Source: Polytrichum commune (Eukaryota; Streptophyta; Polytrichopsida; Polytrichales; Polytrichaceae). Taken from it: 64,000 nucleotides of DNA. This document shows, one piece after another, positions 46,436 through 57,539 of the stretch (the first letter of the stretch is position 1; the number at the start of each line of letters is the position of its first letter). Under the pieces are notes generated by a model that did not search any database, was not told the origin of the DNA, and worked only from the letters and a program-made list of their open reading frames with translations. The stretch is taken from positions 52,856,440 through 52,920,439 of the forward strand of contig OX485807.1 in assembly GCA_950295325.1 (NCBI GenBank). The letters are read 5' to 3'. The position numbers and the translations under genes were made by a program.

Positions 46436-47995
46436 ATGGCAAGTTCTAGTGTGCAACAACATAAAAAGGCAAGAAAACAAATTCAACAAGTGGTGAGAGC
46501 AAAGTTTGTGAAGGCTTCCAATGCCATTGAATTGATATATGATAATGGTGGGGGACGTGGATGCAAAGGAAAACATCATTTGTTTCAACATTTTCCAAAG
46601 TTGTATAATGTGCCATGTAAGAAAACTTTGGATTGTGCATATTTCAGAAAAATATTTGTGAATAATTCAACAGACATCAACTTAGATATATTGAACAAAC
46701 AACAATATTATGTCAGTTTCTATCACAAACTATGTGAGGAGTGTTTGAATTATCCAAACCCTATGAAATGTCCTGTATATGACTTTAATCACGACATTGA
46801 CTTTGACATCCACACAAAGTGGGTGTTTAATGTCCCAATACTTCAAGAATGCAAAATCCAATGTCTACAAGAGTTTCATGATGTATATGAACAATTTAAT
46901 ATGTATTTGGAAAACAATGGGGATCGTACATCATCTAAAACTCGATTTGAACGTAGTCCTTTTATGATTCTACAATGCAAATTTGAAGAACATGGACTTC
47001 AAGAACAGTTAATACTAAAGGAATTTGGTATCAAACAAAATATGTGTGTTATGATTAGTTTTTTAAATATTCCAGGGGAGGTTAAAAAAAATAAGCAGGC
47101 TGCATTACCTTTTTGGGAAGATTCAACTTTCCAAGAAAATTGGCAAGACATTTACGACAACAATATAGTATTTCCAACATTGAACAAAAGTTTAATGATC
47201 TTGAATGGTGTTGATATTATACAAATGGAAATTATGAACATTGAAGACTTAAAGTTTGACCATGTAATAATGATATATATTCCCAATATGTGGACTAATG
47301 ACCTTCATTACCAACGAACTCTAGTTGAAGCAAATCATTATTATCAAACATCCCCATATCTAGCGAAAGAGGATCAAAAAAATCCAAAGCGGGGGAGATA
47401 CAAATCTGTAAGTCACGGCTATGTTGCACATGGTGGAGCAAAATCAAAAGGCAATGTAGTAAAGTACCATCAAAATAAAATACCAGATTCTATACAAAAA
47501 AGTTTTAAAGGACTTGGTGATAGCATTGCTTCCTCTATTTGGATGCAATTGGATCAATTCGGCAGTCAGTTACAACAATTCTTTAATGACCAATTTGGTC
47601 CTGTTTCGATAGGACTAGATGGATATGCCACCAAAGTCCACCAAATGCACATTTCCAAAAATTCTTACATCAAGCCTCATCTAGACAAGTATGATATGGA
47701 AGCATCTTTTATTTCTTGGTTTACAAGAGGAGATCCTAAAGGCGGATGTTTTGGTCTGTTCCAGCATTGTTTGAAATTTGATACAAATATAGGAGCTGTA
47801 GCATTTGTCCGAAGCAAGACTGTTGCCCATGGAACATTAAGGTTTATACATAAGACATTAGCAGAGAATGTGTACAAATTAGGGGTAGCATTAGTGAATA
47901 AACAACTACTTAGTACAAGAATAAAACATCAACTTAGAGATGGAGCGCCAATGACTTGGCAAAGCAGTGAATTTAATAGTGACTCTTACAGGTGA
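46436..47995 (+). CDS. Putative 2OG-Fe(II) dioxygenase-like protein (TET/JBP-like C-terminus), 519 residues
   Basis: A single open frame starts at an ATG in good context (ACAATGG). The C-terminal 130 residues carry the layout of a double-stranded beta-helix 2-oxoglutarate/Fe(II) dioxygenase: H415-x-D417, then G436-G437 before a hydrophobic strand, then H465 with R469 as a possible 2OG ligand. The text HLDKYD, PKGGCFGLF, GAVAFVRSKTVAHGT has the spacing of TET/JBP-type oxygenases, which oxidise methylated bases in DNA. The N-terminal 380 residues are unrecognised. They hold several Cys (CKKTLDCAYF, CEECLNYPNPMKCPVYDF) and a basic stretch near residue 315 (KNPKRGRYK). There is no signal or membrane segment. 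The gene is much more AT-rich than the array on its left. The stop lies in TTACAGGTGAATC, a possible splice donor, so the real protein may continue. Some TET/JBP-like genes travel with transposons; that context is inferred here, and the family call is from motif layout only. Confidence 0.55.
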   Translation: MASSSVQQHKKARKQIQQVVRAKFVKASNAIELIYDNGGGRGCKGKHHLFQHFPKLYNVPCKKTLDCAYFRKIFVNNSTDINLDILNKQQYYVSFYHKLCEECLNYPNPMKCPVYDFNHDIDFDIHTKWVFNVPILQECKIQCLQEFHDVYEQFNMYLENNGDRTSSKTRFERSPFMILQCKFEEHGLQEQLILKEFGIKQNMCVMISFLNIPGEVKKNKQAALPFWEDSTFQENWQDIYDNNIVFPTLNKSLMILNGVDIIQMEIMNIEDLKFDHVIMIYIPNMWTNDLHYQRTLVEANHYYQTSPYLAKEDQKNPKRGRYKSVSHGYVAHGGAKSKGNVVKYHQNKIPDSIQKSFKGLGDSIASSIWMQLDQFGSQLQQFFNDQFGPVSIGLDGYATKVHQMHISKNSYIKPHLDKYDMEASFISWFTRGDPKGGCFGLFQHCLKFDTNIGAVAFVRSKTVAHGTLRFIHKTLAENVYKLGVALVNKQLLSTRIKHQLRDGAPMTWQSSEFNSDSYR

Positions 47996-47999
47996 ATCT

Positions 48000-48450
48000 A
48001 ATAGTGACTCCACAGGTGCTTGCAATGCGAGAGGGTGATGAGTTGCCTGCAGGATACACGTATGTGGTGCGCAGACCCGTGAACAACGCTGTTGCGACAC
48101 GCATGGCCGTGGACCACACAGAGACAGTGGACCTGAGCACACCACCGGAGGGGGGGGTCCACCTCCTGTGGGAGACTCCAACACAACAAAGCGCACAGCG
48201 GCGGCAAGGAGGAGTAAGAATAGAACCACAAACAAACATGCACATGCCTCATTTGCAAGGGAGCTGAAAGACTCCCTAGCGGAAGGGAGGCCCCTTGTAG
48301 TCAATGTCCGCGATGATTAGACGGAGTTGAAGGCTAGGTGGCACTCGGCAGCAAAGGAGATAGCATTTGGAATTCTCGATCTCAGCAAGGACGGATGGAA
48401 GGGATACTTTGAGTTTAAAAACACACACTCAGTAAAATGTTCTAGCAATG
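48000..48450 (+). pseudogene. Decayed coding tail, unknown family
   Basis: Directly after the 519-residue frame, plus-strand coding text continues in two phases. The first is LPAGYTYVVRRPVNNAVATR to about 48170. A shift follows, then a basic segment (TKRTAAARRSKNRTT), LKDSLAEGRPLVVNV, a TAG stop at about 48318, and LKARWHSAAKEIAFGILDLS with DGWKGYFEFKN to a stop near 48452. The last portion looks like a conserved globular protein, but I cannot name it. It is GC-richer than the frame before it, so it may come from another gene or element. The minus-strand frames at 47906-48304 are shadows. Confidence 0.4.
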
Positions 48451-48490
48451 CTTAACTCCAATTAATAATCCACATTAATAGGACAACTTA

Positions 48491-49331
48491 GGCATGGTTC
48501 ACACCCGTGGGTATCATTTCTTAACATCGTCGTTATTTTTATTTAAATTTACACATGGCCCAGTGTTAACTTACTTCATACATTAAATTACCATTGCTAG
48601 GTTAAGTTACTGCATCGTTATATTCAAACAACACAATGCCTAACTTCAATGGTAACTTACCTCATGTGTACTAAAACAGTTAGCTACATTTTAAGACCAT
48701 GATAGTGACTAGTGACTTACTAGTTATCAAATGACATGTTGAGATGATAACATGTGGCAAGCAAAGTGAGTCTAATGATGACCATGTGTGAATAGAAGTA
48801 CATTGAATATAATATTTAGTGGCACCAATTCTAATTGTCTTACTCAATACTAATTGTAAACCATGGTATAGTGCCACTAACACTAAATGTTAACCCCACA
48901 TTATTTGTCATTCCTTATAAACTTTTGGGGGTATTATAGATTTACAGTGTTGCAATTATTGTCACTTACCAAGTGATATTCATCCAATTGTCACTCATCA
49001 ATGACAATATTTCATCAGAAGTTGCTTACAAGAGAAGGTGAGGTTTTGACCAATGGATGAACTCCTTCATCATCCATGACAATATTTGTTCACTTATTCA
49101 TAAGAGTTGTCATCCGAAAAGTTACCATACTAACATAAAATACCACATGACACTACATATCATATTTAGTGTTGTAACCTGCGCTAGATAGGTGACTCTT
49201 TGGTAAACTTGTCTATAGGTGTGAATGAAATGACATTACTTAAGGTTAATTTTAAGTTAGGTTATCTAACCATCACGGTGGTTCAATTTAGCAATTAAAA
49301 TTAGGATTTACCCATAGATGTGAACCCCCCC
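48491..49331. mobile_element. Tourist-like MITE (841 bp)
   Basis: TTA flanks both ends (48488-48490 and 49332-49334). The left end is GGCATGGTTCACACCCGTGG; the reverse complement of the right end is GGGGGGTTCACATCTATGGG, matching through GGTTCACAYC and TGGGTA. Related GGTTYACACC termini occur in the MITE at 8498, suggesting one family. The interior is AT-rich and non-coding. Confidence 0.7.
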
Positions 49332-49334
49332 TTA

Positions 49335-49704
49335 GTGTTGTAGATGTGCCCCTTTCACCAATGGTACCATCTATCTCAGTCAAGGTGATGCACTTCAAGG
49401 CCCTTGTGTAATACGATGAGATTGATTAGGGTTTCCCCTTGCTTTGCAAAAAAAAATTGATCTTTCTTTGCAGCACCATTCTCGTCAGCATTGGAAGCTG
49501 ATAAAATTGATCAATTCTAAATTGCAAAGCTTTGATTAGTTCTATCTTCAACATGATAGTAGGTTTGATTGGATCCTCATGATGATGTTCTCATCCTGTG
49601 AGACGAAAGAAGGCGATCAATGGCATGAACTCATCTTGACGCGAATGCACGATTAAGCTGCAGATTCCTAAATCAATTGCTGATGGATTGTAATGTAGGG
49701 TGCG
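49335..49704. other. Intergenic stretch left of the P450 fragment
   Basis: No gene recognised. The stretch contains TTGCTTTGCAAAAAAAAATT and a related TTGCAAAGC further on, and borders the P450-like exon. It could be intron or 3' sequence of that former gene. Confidence 0.3.
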
Positions 49705-49905
49705 CTTATGAGAACGAGAGCCTTGATAGTGACATCGTCGATATGCTTCTCCCCATCTAAGCCAGGCAACTCTTGCTTCAAGCATGTCCACGAAATCCAT
49801 GTCTTTCTTCAGACTCTCTGGAGCTCGGGACCCGGCCGTCATCGTCCGCGCCGCCCGGTGCTCATCGATGATCGCTTGAATTTTGGCGTCAAGCTTGCCA
49901 TGAAT
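49705..49905 (-). pseudogene. Cytochrome P450 exon fragment with frameshift
   Basis: On the minus strand, after a possible acceptor (CCTGCAG at 49912-49906), the frame reads IHGKLDAKIQAIIDEHRAAR, then KDMDFVDMLEA. A one-base slip follows, and the next phase reads LPGLDGEKHIDDVTIKALVL. The two parts together are the F-G loop to I-helix approach of plant microsomal P450s (IIDEHR, DFVD, then ALVL before the oxygen-binding helix). The AGTDT and heme-binding segments are absent, and no second P450 exon is seen nearby. The frameshift and isolation make a gene fragment most likely. A sequencing error in a real exon is possible. The subfamily cannot be assigned. Confidence 0.7.
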
Positions 49906-52900
49906 CTGCAGGCCAATCGAGACACATCTATAAATTAAAGCCGCATAAGGTTGAACTCTGGCTATAAAATGTACATCATTGACACAAAGTTTGTACGGAA
50001 TAGGCACCAGATTTTCCCTGGACTTCTTTAATTACTTCGAGTCTGCAGAATCTTTACAAAATCGTAATGTGATGCATTGTTTTCCACGTTTTGCGTCACT
50101 TCAAGATGAATTAGTGTACAGCTGTTTGTATATGACTATGTTATCATCAGAACTTTCGTATGTCAATATGTTTCAGTAACTTGTGCTGCAACTGAATCCT
50201 GCACTTCTTTGTTCGACGACATTACTTAATCATGAAGTGTACAGGAATCCACATACAGAAAGGGTCAATTGTACACATGAGTGATCACATAAATAGGAGA
50301 GCAATAGTAAACCGAAGAGGAATCATTGAGATCCAATGCGACTGGTTTAGGAGATCTCAATTCTGGAAGTGCAAACAAGTTGAATGCTACTAAAGTTTAA
50401 GGATTTGAAGGAAGTCCATAGCCCATGCAGCAAGGACGATGGTTGAAGGAGGCAAAGAGTTAGAGACGGGCGGAGGATCGAGGTCCCGAAGCAGTGGCGA
50501 AGCATTATCCCATATCGGTTGGAGAAGTCGCAAAGGGCGGGGATATAACCAATAGATGTATAGTTTGTCTTTGAATATCACCAGACAACTATTGATCACT
50601 GAGACTCTGACCAACACTACGCCATGATACTCAATTCTTGGCACATACTATCATAACTATAGCCACTTGACACCGGGCTCTAGGACTTGGTATGGCGACT
50701 ACAGCCATTTGACACTGCACGCGGGCCCAGTCCCTTAGGTCCTTGTTCACTTACCTTCCGAGGCCTAGTTACTTAATTACTCCCTAGTAGACTTTTTGCA
50801 AATCGTGACATATAATCTTAAAAGCATTAAGTCAAGTATTATTTTGATAAATTACAAAGAAGATGAGTAGGGGACCAATTAATAATTATTAGGAATGATG
50901 ACATTAATTTGTGGTAGTATGTGTCCCTGCTAACGTGTTTCGGCCTATAGACACCAGATATTCACATGATTGATACGGCTTAACAAATTGGTAAGGACAA
51001 TGGTCCCACTGCCTCATTGAATATGAAGATAAGTTAAGGTATTGAAAACCCGTGGGGTTGAACTACAATATTTCTTGATCCATTAAATTATCATTTAATT
51101 AAGGAGACACTATGGATCATATCGGGGCACCTTTGGCCTTGGTTATATGTGGTTACTGGTTACTCCAAAAGACTATTGACGAGCCGTGACTCCTTGCGTT
51201 GAAAAACCTTGGTATAGCGAGTTGTTACTACTGGACTATGGTTGTGAGGGAGAGACCGAGCAATTGCATGTACAGCGTTGAGAGACCCTTGTACCCCATT
51301 CCTTAAAAATAATAAGTCCCATAACTCACCCAATAAGTTGCTTCCTCCGTGATTATCATAGTAATCTTATTCCTACTCCATTGCGATCTATCAATTCACC
51401 TAATAGTGACACCTAAAGTTGAAATTGACACTTATTCAACTTTTCATGTGTGGTTTTGTTAATTAGAACCCAAACCAAAAACCTATCTACAGGTTGATTC
51501 CCTTCTTGTTGGTAGCCAATACCAACAACCCGTGCACGTAAACAACCTTGAACTTCTTATACAAGTATTTCTCAAAGGATTCAGCCATCTCGCCTAACGG
51601 GAAGCACCTCTGCTCTAATCAAATCCAGGGGCTAAGTTAATTGTCACAGACTCTCATCGAAGTCCTCCAATTCTGGCCAACAGAACAAGCTTATTATGAG
51701 CGTGAAATGTATGGCTCCGCATAATTCACTGTATCAACTGTCTGGGAGGGTCTACGCAAGGACAGAGGAAATGCGCGTTGACAGGTTCATCAATTGCCGG
51801 GCATGTGTTTGAATTAGGGTTGGCATATTCATCAAGTGGCGTAGTTTGTTTCATAATCATTGTAGAGGCCCCATTTCCATGGAAAGCTTTAGAACTAAAC
51901 TGAAGTGAACTCAAACATTAATCTCCCACACCCAATTTCCCTAAAATCTGCCCAGAAAATGTGACCTCGATTTCAGCGACTGTAGGTTAACATCTAAAGT
52001 CTTTTGACAAATCCAACCGTATAGAGACTTGCATGTTAGAGGTGACTACATAGTGTCTAAATATTAAATGTTAAAGTTCTATAATGTAGGAGACTATAAT
52101 AGGAGTGTTAATAGTGGTCTTGAGGGGCAACAATTCATAAATTAATTTAGGTTGATTTTTGGATCGAACCTCCAGTAAAATCATCTCCAAATGACAAAAA
52201 TGCTACTCACATTCAAAAGAGGGGCAAATACACCTACTCAAAACAACTCACAAATCTTGAAACCACTATTCTATGATTCTTTTGGAAGCTTTGCAATTTT
52301 AGGCAGTGGTGTCACAACTACGCACCTTCTACATGGATATTGCACACACCCACACATGTCCAACTAGAAATTCCAACAACAGATTTTAAGAATATGCTAC
52401 ATTTGATTGTCATGCAAATTTTTACATCAATTGGGAATCATTCACACAAATGGATCAACAAAAAACATGTTAAGGATATGCTACCCCTAACCTGTGGAGG
52501 TGACAAATGTCAAGCAAGCGTTTCACTGTAAACTATTTGAGAGCACACTCTCAAATTCAAATTAATCTAAAATTATGTCCAAAAATCTCCCTGAACATTG
52601 TCATGGTTCTTTAGAACTTGTTGTTTTGTTAAAGAGGCATTCACAATAGTGCAGATATCATGCGAAGTACATGCCAACGAGGATTTGGGAGGTGTCCATG
52701 TAGGTGCTTGATGACGTGGAGTCTCCAAAAACAAGCCATCAAGTGTATCCTGGTGATGATAATGACAACAACAACATGCCCAAACTTGTTGCTCACATAT
52801 TATTTGAATGAAAATCGATTTGATATTTATGCCTTACACACCCCTATGGAGAGTCCATTCGTCCATTCCTCACCTAAGGTAGCCAAACCTATGACCACCC

Positions 52901-53798
52901 TAACTTTAGGGTTACATTTATTTATGACCGGATTAAAAAAGGGGTCTGGATTTGGGTTTAGGGTGATACGAACAAAGTAAAAAGGGGTCTAAATTTGGAT
53001 TTATTTAGGGCCCCGCTGAAAATAGGTATACAAAACATGAATGGGTTTGGACACACTTAGGTATAAATGCGGTCGATGGGTCGGGTGGATTCGATTGTGA
53101 TCTATTTAGGGACAGGCTAAAAATAGGTGAATAGTGTTATCTATTTGAGGGATGGATGAATGCGGGAGGTACGAAATAGTCAATTCAATCCTAGGCACAT
53201 TTAGGTATGAATCAGATAGGTTGGTATTGTGGCGGATTCGGTTTTCTTTCATTCATTTAGGAGCAAACTTTGAATGGAATGGAATGGAACGGAACGGAAC
53301 ACACTGGGGTGTCAATCCAAAACCTTGGTAATTGGTGAAATTTACGGCCGGATGGGGGGGGGGGAAAAGGAGATCTGGATCTTCTTCACCTATTTACGAT
53401 TTTGATGTGTTTGGGATCCGATTGAAAAAAGGGGTCGATGTTGATCTATTTGGGAGCTTGGGGTATTTACGAGGGGATTAGGAAAAGGTGTGGAGTGGAA
53501 GCAATTACGGGTTTCGTGTGTTTAGGAGCGGATTCAAAAAAAGGTGGGGATTTGATGTAAAATATACGACGGGATGAAAAAGAGGGTGCGATGTTGATTT
53601 AGGGATAGCAGGGGTATTTAGGGAGGAGTAAATAGATATTGCTATAACGTAATAAAGCCAGCCTGAAGAAATATATATAAATTATAATGTATTAATTAAA
53701 AAAAAAATTGCTCGCATCATGCATTGCGAGTTAGATGTAAGGATATAACCTTACTACCCATTCTTTTAAATTATAAGTGAATTTAGGTAGGCATTATT

Positions 53799-54376
53799 AG
53801 AGTTATCCGTAAAGTGAGCTGAAGAGAGGGTTTTGGGCCTGGATTTGAGAAAATTGTGTGACAGGCCCTAAAAGTGGAGCAGGTGTCTGTAGCTATAAAA
53901 AAACATAGGCACAAATCTTTTGAGGGACCGGAAATGGTGAAAAAAAAAATTTGCTCCTGTGTTGCGAGCGCGCCCCGGGAATTTAGCGTCGCTTTGTCAG
54001 AGGGCCCTCTCCTGTTTCGCTAATTCTGTTCCACTGACAAAGATCCACTGACAAGGCGGGGCGAAGTCCGCGGGGACAACCCCAAATTTGTCGTAGCCTA
54101 AATCCGGAGAAACTAAAGGACTGCAAGTGCATGTACAGTTGTACACGATTTTTGTGAAGCACGCCCAAAATCAGCAAGCACGCATGACGGCCTCAACCAC
54201 GAATAGGCGCACCCCGATTCTCTCATCCAAAAACAAGCAGACCAGCTCTGACCCTAAACCCTGGCCTTGTGTATTATGCCCCGGAATTCAAGAGCCTTAC
54301 TTTGCGTTTCCATGGATTTGTGTGAATAGTGCACTCAAAATCTGTCAAAACACTAGCTTACTTTACGGATAACTCC
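53799..54376. mobile_element. MITE with empty site in copy B (578 bp)
   Basis: The ends AGAGTTATCCGTAAAGTGAG and its partner (right-end reverse complement GGAGTTATCCGTAAAGTAAG) are inverted repeats over about 20 bp. Flanking ATT (53796-53798 and 54377-54379) is a 3-bp duplication. Copy B at 25639-25654 reads GGCATTATTTTCATAA with one ATT in place of element plus two, which is the empty site. A 3-bp duplication suggests PIF/Harbinger, although ATT is not the usual TWA. The interior contains GATCCACTGACAAGGCGGGG and is GC-richer than its surroundings. The 54127-54372 and 53983-54177 frames are not supported as genes. Confidence 0.85.
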
Positions 54377-54602
54377 ATTTTCATAAAATTATTTCTTGAT
54401 AATACCAATCATATTAAACGATCATTATATAACATGGATAACTTTCATCTAACAAAAATTGCTCACATTTTTTATTTTTTATTAAACCTAAAGTGAAGGT
54501 TCAACCTTGGTAGAATTCTACATCCTATCAACCCTAAGATTGAACATTGAGGGACTCCTTAATTCATTTGGCATACCCAGGGTTCAACTATGGTAAGAGA
54601 TT

Positions 54603-56050
54603 GAAGTCCCAAATGTTGGATTTAACCTTGGGATATTCTAACATCTTAGGTTGAATTTACTTTGAACACGAAACCAAGTAATCCTAAAGTTTGGATGTAA
54701 TAAGAATGAAATCTTAATATCCAAAGTTGAACATTAGTATACCATTATTTAACAAGACATCAAATGTAATTATAATTTAATAGTCATATTTAACTTCACA
54801 TTTAAGAGAGTATTGTGTGACATCACCTTTCTGTACATTTTAAAATTAAACCCATGTAGCCTAAAATACAAACCTAATGATGGACCTAGGACAAATTGAA
54901 GTTGATAGTGATTTTGTAAAAATCAATATATAAAAATAAAACATAAAATCATAATAATATCAATATCATTACATTATGATAGGATTACAAATTTTATGAA
55001 TATATTTATAATATGATATACTATTTTAATATGATATATAATCATATTCATATGATAATGAAGACATGATAGGCTTTCAACCAATAATAAACCACCTTAA
55101 AGAATTGGTTATTTATAATCAATGCAATAATAAAAATGGAAGTTGTAAATGATTATGTCAATGTAGTTAAACTTGTCATAAGCATTTTGAATATATTTAT
55201 AAGAGTTATATTTATATTTCAAGTAGTAACACTTGAGCTGTAAGAAGATTGACTCAAGAACATGTATTTTCTACATTATTTTTCACACTTATTTTAACTT
55301 ATCAAATAAGTGATTTACGCAAAATAACATACTTATGATGATAGTATTGACACAAGTATATGTATGAGTGATTTGAGATTGAAGTTAATATAGTACATAA
55401 TTTATATAGTGAACCATGAGTTCTTACATTATGCAAAAAACTTAATTCAAACTTTCGGAGAATTCTTTCGTCATCAACAAATAATGATAATGATTCCTAT
55501 GGTTTAGTTTTGAATGATATGGATTGAGCTTTAGGATATTAATACATCTCTAAAAACCCACTTTATTTTAGTTGTTCTCACGGGCAATGACCCTTACATT
55601 GAGAGTAGAGATAATGAATGTTGAGATCGTATTAACTCCAAAGAATTATATTCAAATCATAAGGAGAAAAAAAGGTTAATATTTTTTTTGAGGATTATGA
55701 TCGAGCATGTTAACGAAACATGATATTCTCAAGCAATTATAAATTAACATGATCTTATATTGTGAGTCTTCATAGCTTATTGTAAAGGAACGACCCATGG
55801 TGTTCATCAAGAGGTTACCATTTTCTTTTATTCAATCAAGGAAGGGAGGAAATGGATCACTAAGCAAGTGGCCCTTAAGAAGCCAATTCCGCAGAAGTGG
55901 CAGAATGAAATTCTCCTTTGCACCTCGTTTAAGTGGAATATCATCTCGCACAAAGCTAAGGCACAAAAAGAGGTTGTATTTCTCTGGTCGATCATCCCCA
56001 AGGCTTTGGCAGTTAACGAGAAACGTAGAAAATCCTCGGGGGGGGGGGGG
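54603..56050 (+). other. Extra block in copy E, absent from copy B
   Basis: Copy B passes directly from GTAAGAGATT to GTAGACC, whereas copy E has this block between them. It is AT-rich to about 55780. After that a plus-strand frame (55868-56056, part of a longer open stretch from about 55830) reads KKPIPQKWQNEILLC and AKAQKEVVFLWSIIPKALAV. This looks like real protein sequence of unknown family. The block ends in a 13-base G run (56038-56050) exactly at the junction. It is either an insertion in E or sequence lost from B between TTG repeats. Confidence 0.6.
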
Positions 56051-56310
56051 TTGTAGACCAAATTTTTGCCTTTTTGATAATTTTTTGCATTCTTAATTTA
56101 TATAGATGGACAAATGCCACTTCATAATTGAAAATCAGTGGTAAGTGTGTACATAGATCATTTAAAGATAGGATTATTGAAAATTTAGTGACAGAGACTC
56201 AAAAGATAGTTGGGCGGACCATACTCAGTAGAAGGAGGAAACTGTAATTAATGGACTATAGGCAAGTAAGGTAGTTAGTAACCGAACCATCCCCCTCAAG
56301 AGATATATTC

Positions 56311-57539
56311 GGAGGAGGAAGTGAACACAACAATCATAATGGACTCCAGAATAGAGTGAGAGAGCAGTAACCCTCTCGAGAAGAGAGTGATCTTTTTGTG
56401 AGCGATCTTCTTTTCAAGTAATGATGAGTTTCCACTGGGATTAAAGTCTCACCACTTTTTGAAGTGTGTAAATCGACAGGAGTAAGGATGTATGTTTCTC
56501 TTTTGTCTTCTCTGAGGGAGTGAAATTCGTATTCGTGCGGAACCGTGTAAGAATGATTTTTTATGCTTGTGGTTGTCTCTGATCTTTGATCTTTGGGAAT
56601 GAGTAAGAAGAGGTGTTTGGTAAGTGTGAAACTTTCCAAGTTAAGCATAAGCTCCATCGAGATCTGCCTAGTGTGTCGTATGCGTGTGCCTACTTTGGGT
56701 GATTATGTGTGTGTGCATTTTCAACCTGGTTACTTGTGGAAGTATGAGGGAATTGTTGTCATGTTGTGACGAATTTAATTAATGAGTAAAATCATTTCCA
56801 TGATACGTGGATAGGCAGGGAGTGTATTTAGGTGTGAAAAGAAGAGTAAAAGGAAACTTTACAAACCTGCGAATGGTTCCGTGAGATATCTGCAATACAT
56901 ACGTAAAAATAAGTTATTCCATGAGTTCAATTTATGAATACTAAATGCTGTAAATTTGAAGTACTCAGTGGAGATTCAATTACACCATACTGTCTCTGGA
57001 CTTTTGAAAGATCCTATTGATTAAAGAACCAAAAGTTTAAGTTCTATGTAAGGCACTGTGAGCGTGTATGAGTATTACAATCTTGAGAAAAGAATGTAGT
57101 ATGATCTCTTAAGTGGTTGGATGTGAACTCCATACCCCTGGAGTAATTCCGATTACATGAGTTATCGTCGTAAGCAAGACCAGAAGCTCTATGTGGTGAC
57201 TCAATGAGGTAGACTTTGATTTCTTGAGTAGGATCAAGGTACTTATAAGACGTTCAGAATCTACTTTCTCTTCATCCCTGTGCTTTGAGTTCATTGGAGC
57301 CGTGGTTTTAAAGGGAAATAAGTTCGGACCGATAACATTGCTTCTGGTATAATTCTGTGCGAGAGTGGAGGGAAGAGTATTTATTACAAAACGAAGAAGA
57401 GGAAATCGGAACCAAGTAGAGAGTGGTCAGGGGGAGATTCTCTGCGGAAAGCATGTCTCAATGTGTACGTGAGAGTGTGTAGCTTTCTGTCTGCGATGAC
57501 AAATTGATCATTAACTTATTTCCGGAGTATTCAGTTAAA
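56311..57539. other. Purine-rich intergenic or retroelement leader sequence
   Basis: No gene seen. CCCTCTCGAGAAGAGAGTGA near 56371 resembles CCTCTCGAGAAGAGAATGAT at 29557 in another retroelement-like stretch. The minus-strand frame 56334-56657 covers it but has no family signal. The sequence may be an untranslated leader of an LTR element. Confidence 0.35.

Larger units (their letters stand above)
50345..56310 (+). repeat. Long dispersed repeat, copy E (pair at 21037-26110)
   Basis: Direct-orientation partner of copy B. The left edge shares CTCAATTCTGGAAGTGCAAA with the R3 block of copies C and D. R1 then runs from about 50390 to 51540, followed by the same downstream blocks as B, including the frames at 52340-52531 and 52660-52980 and the GGAAT/GGAAC run (53274-53298). 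Specific to E are a 43-bp insertion near 51732-51774, a 578-bp MITE (53799-54376) and about 1.45 kb at 54603-56050. The copy resumes at TTGTAGACCAAATTTTTG (56051) and ends near 56310. Confidence 0.85.

Noticed and set aside
46446-46640. Minus-strand frames at 46394-46640 and 47677-47877
   Set aside because: They are shadows of the 519-residue plus-strand frame.
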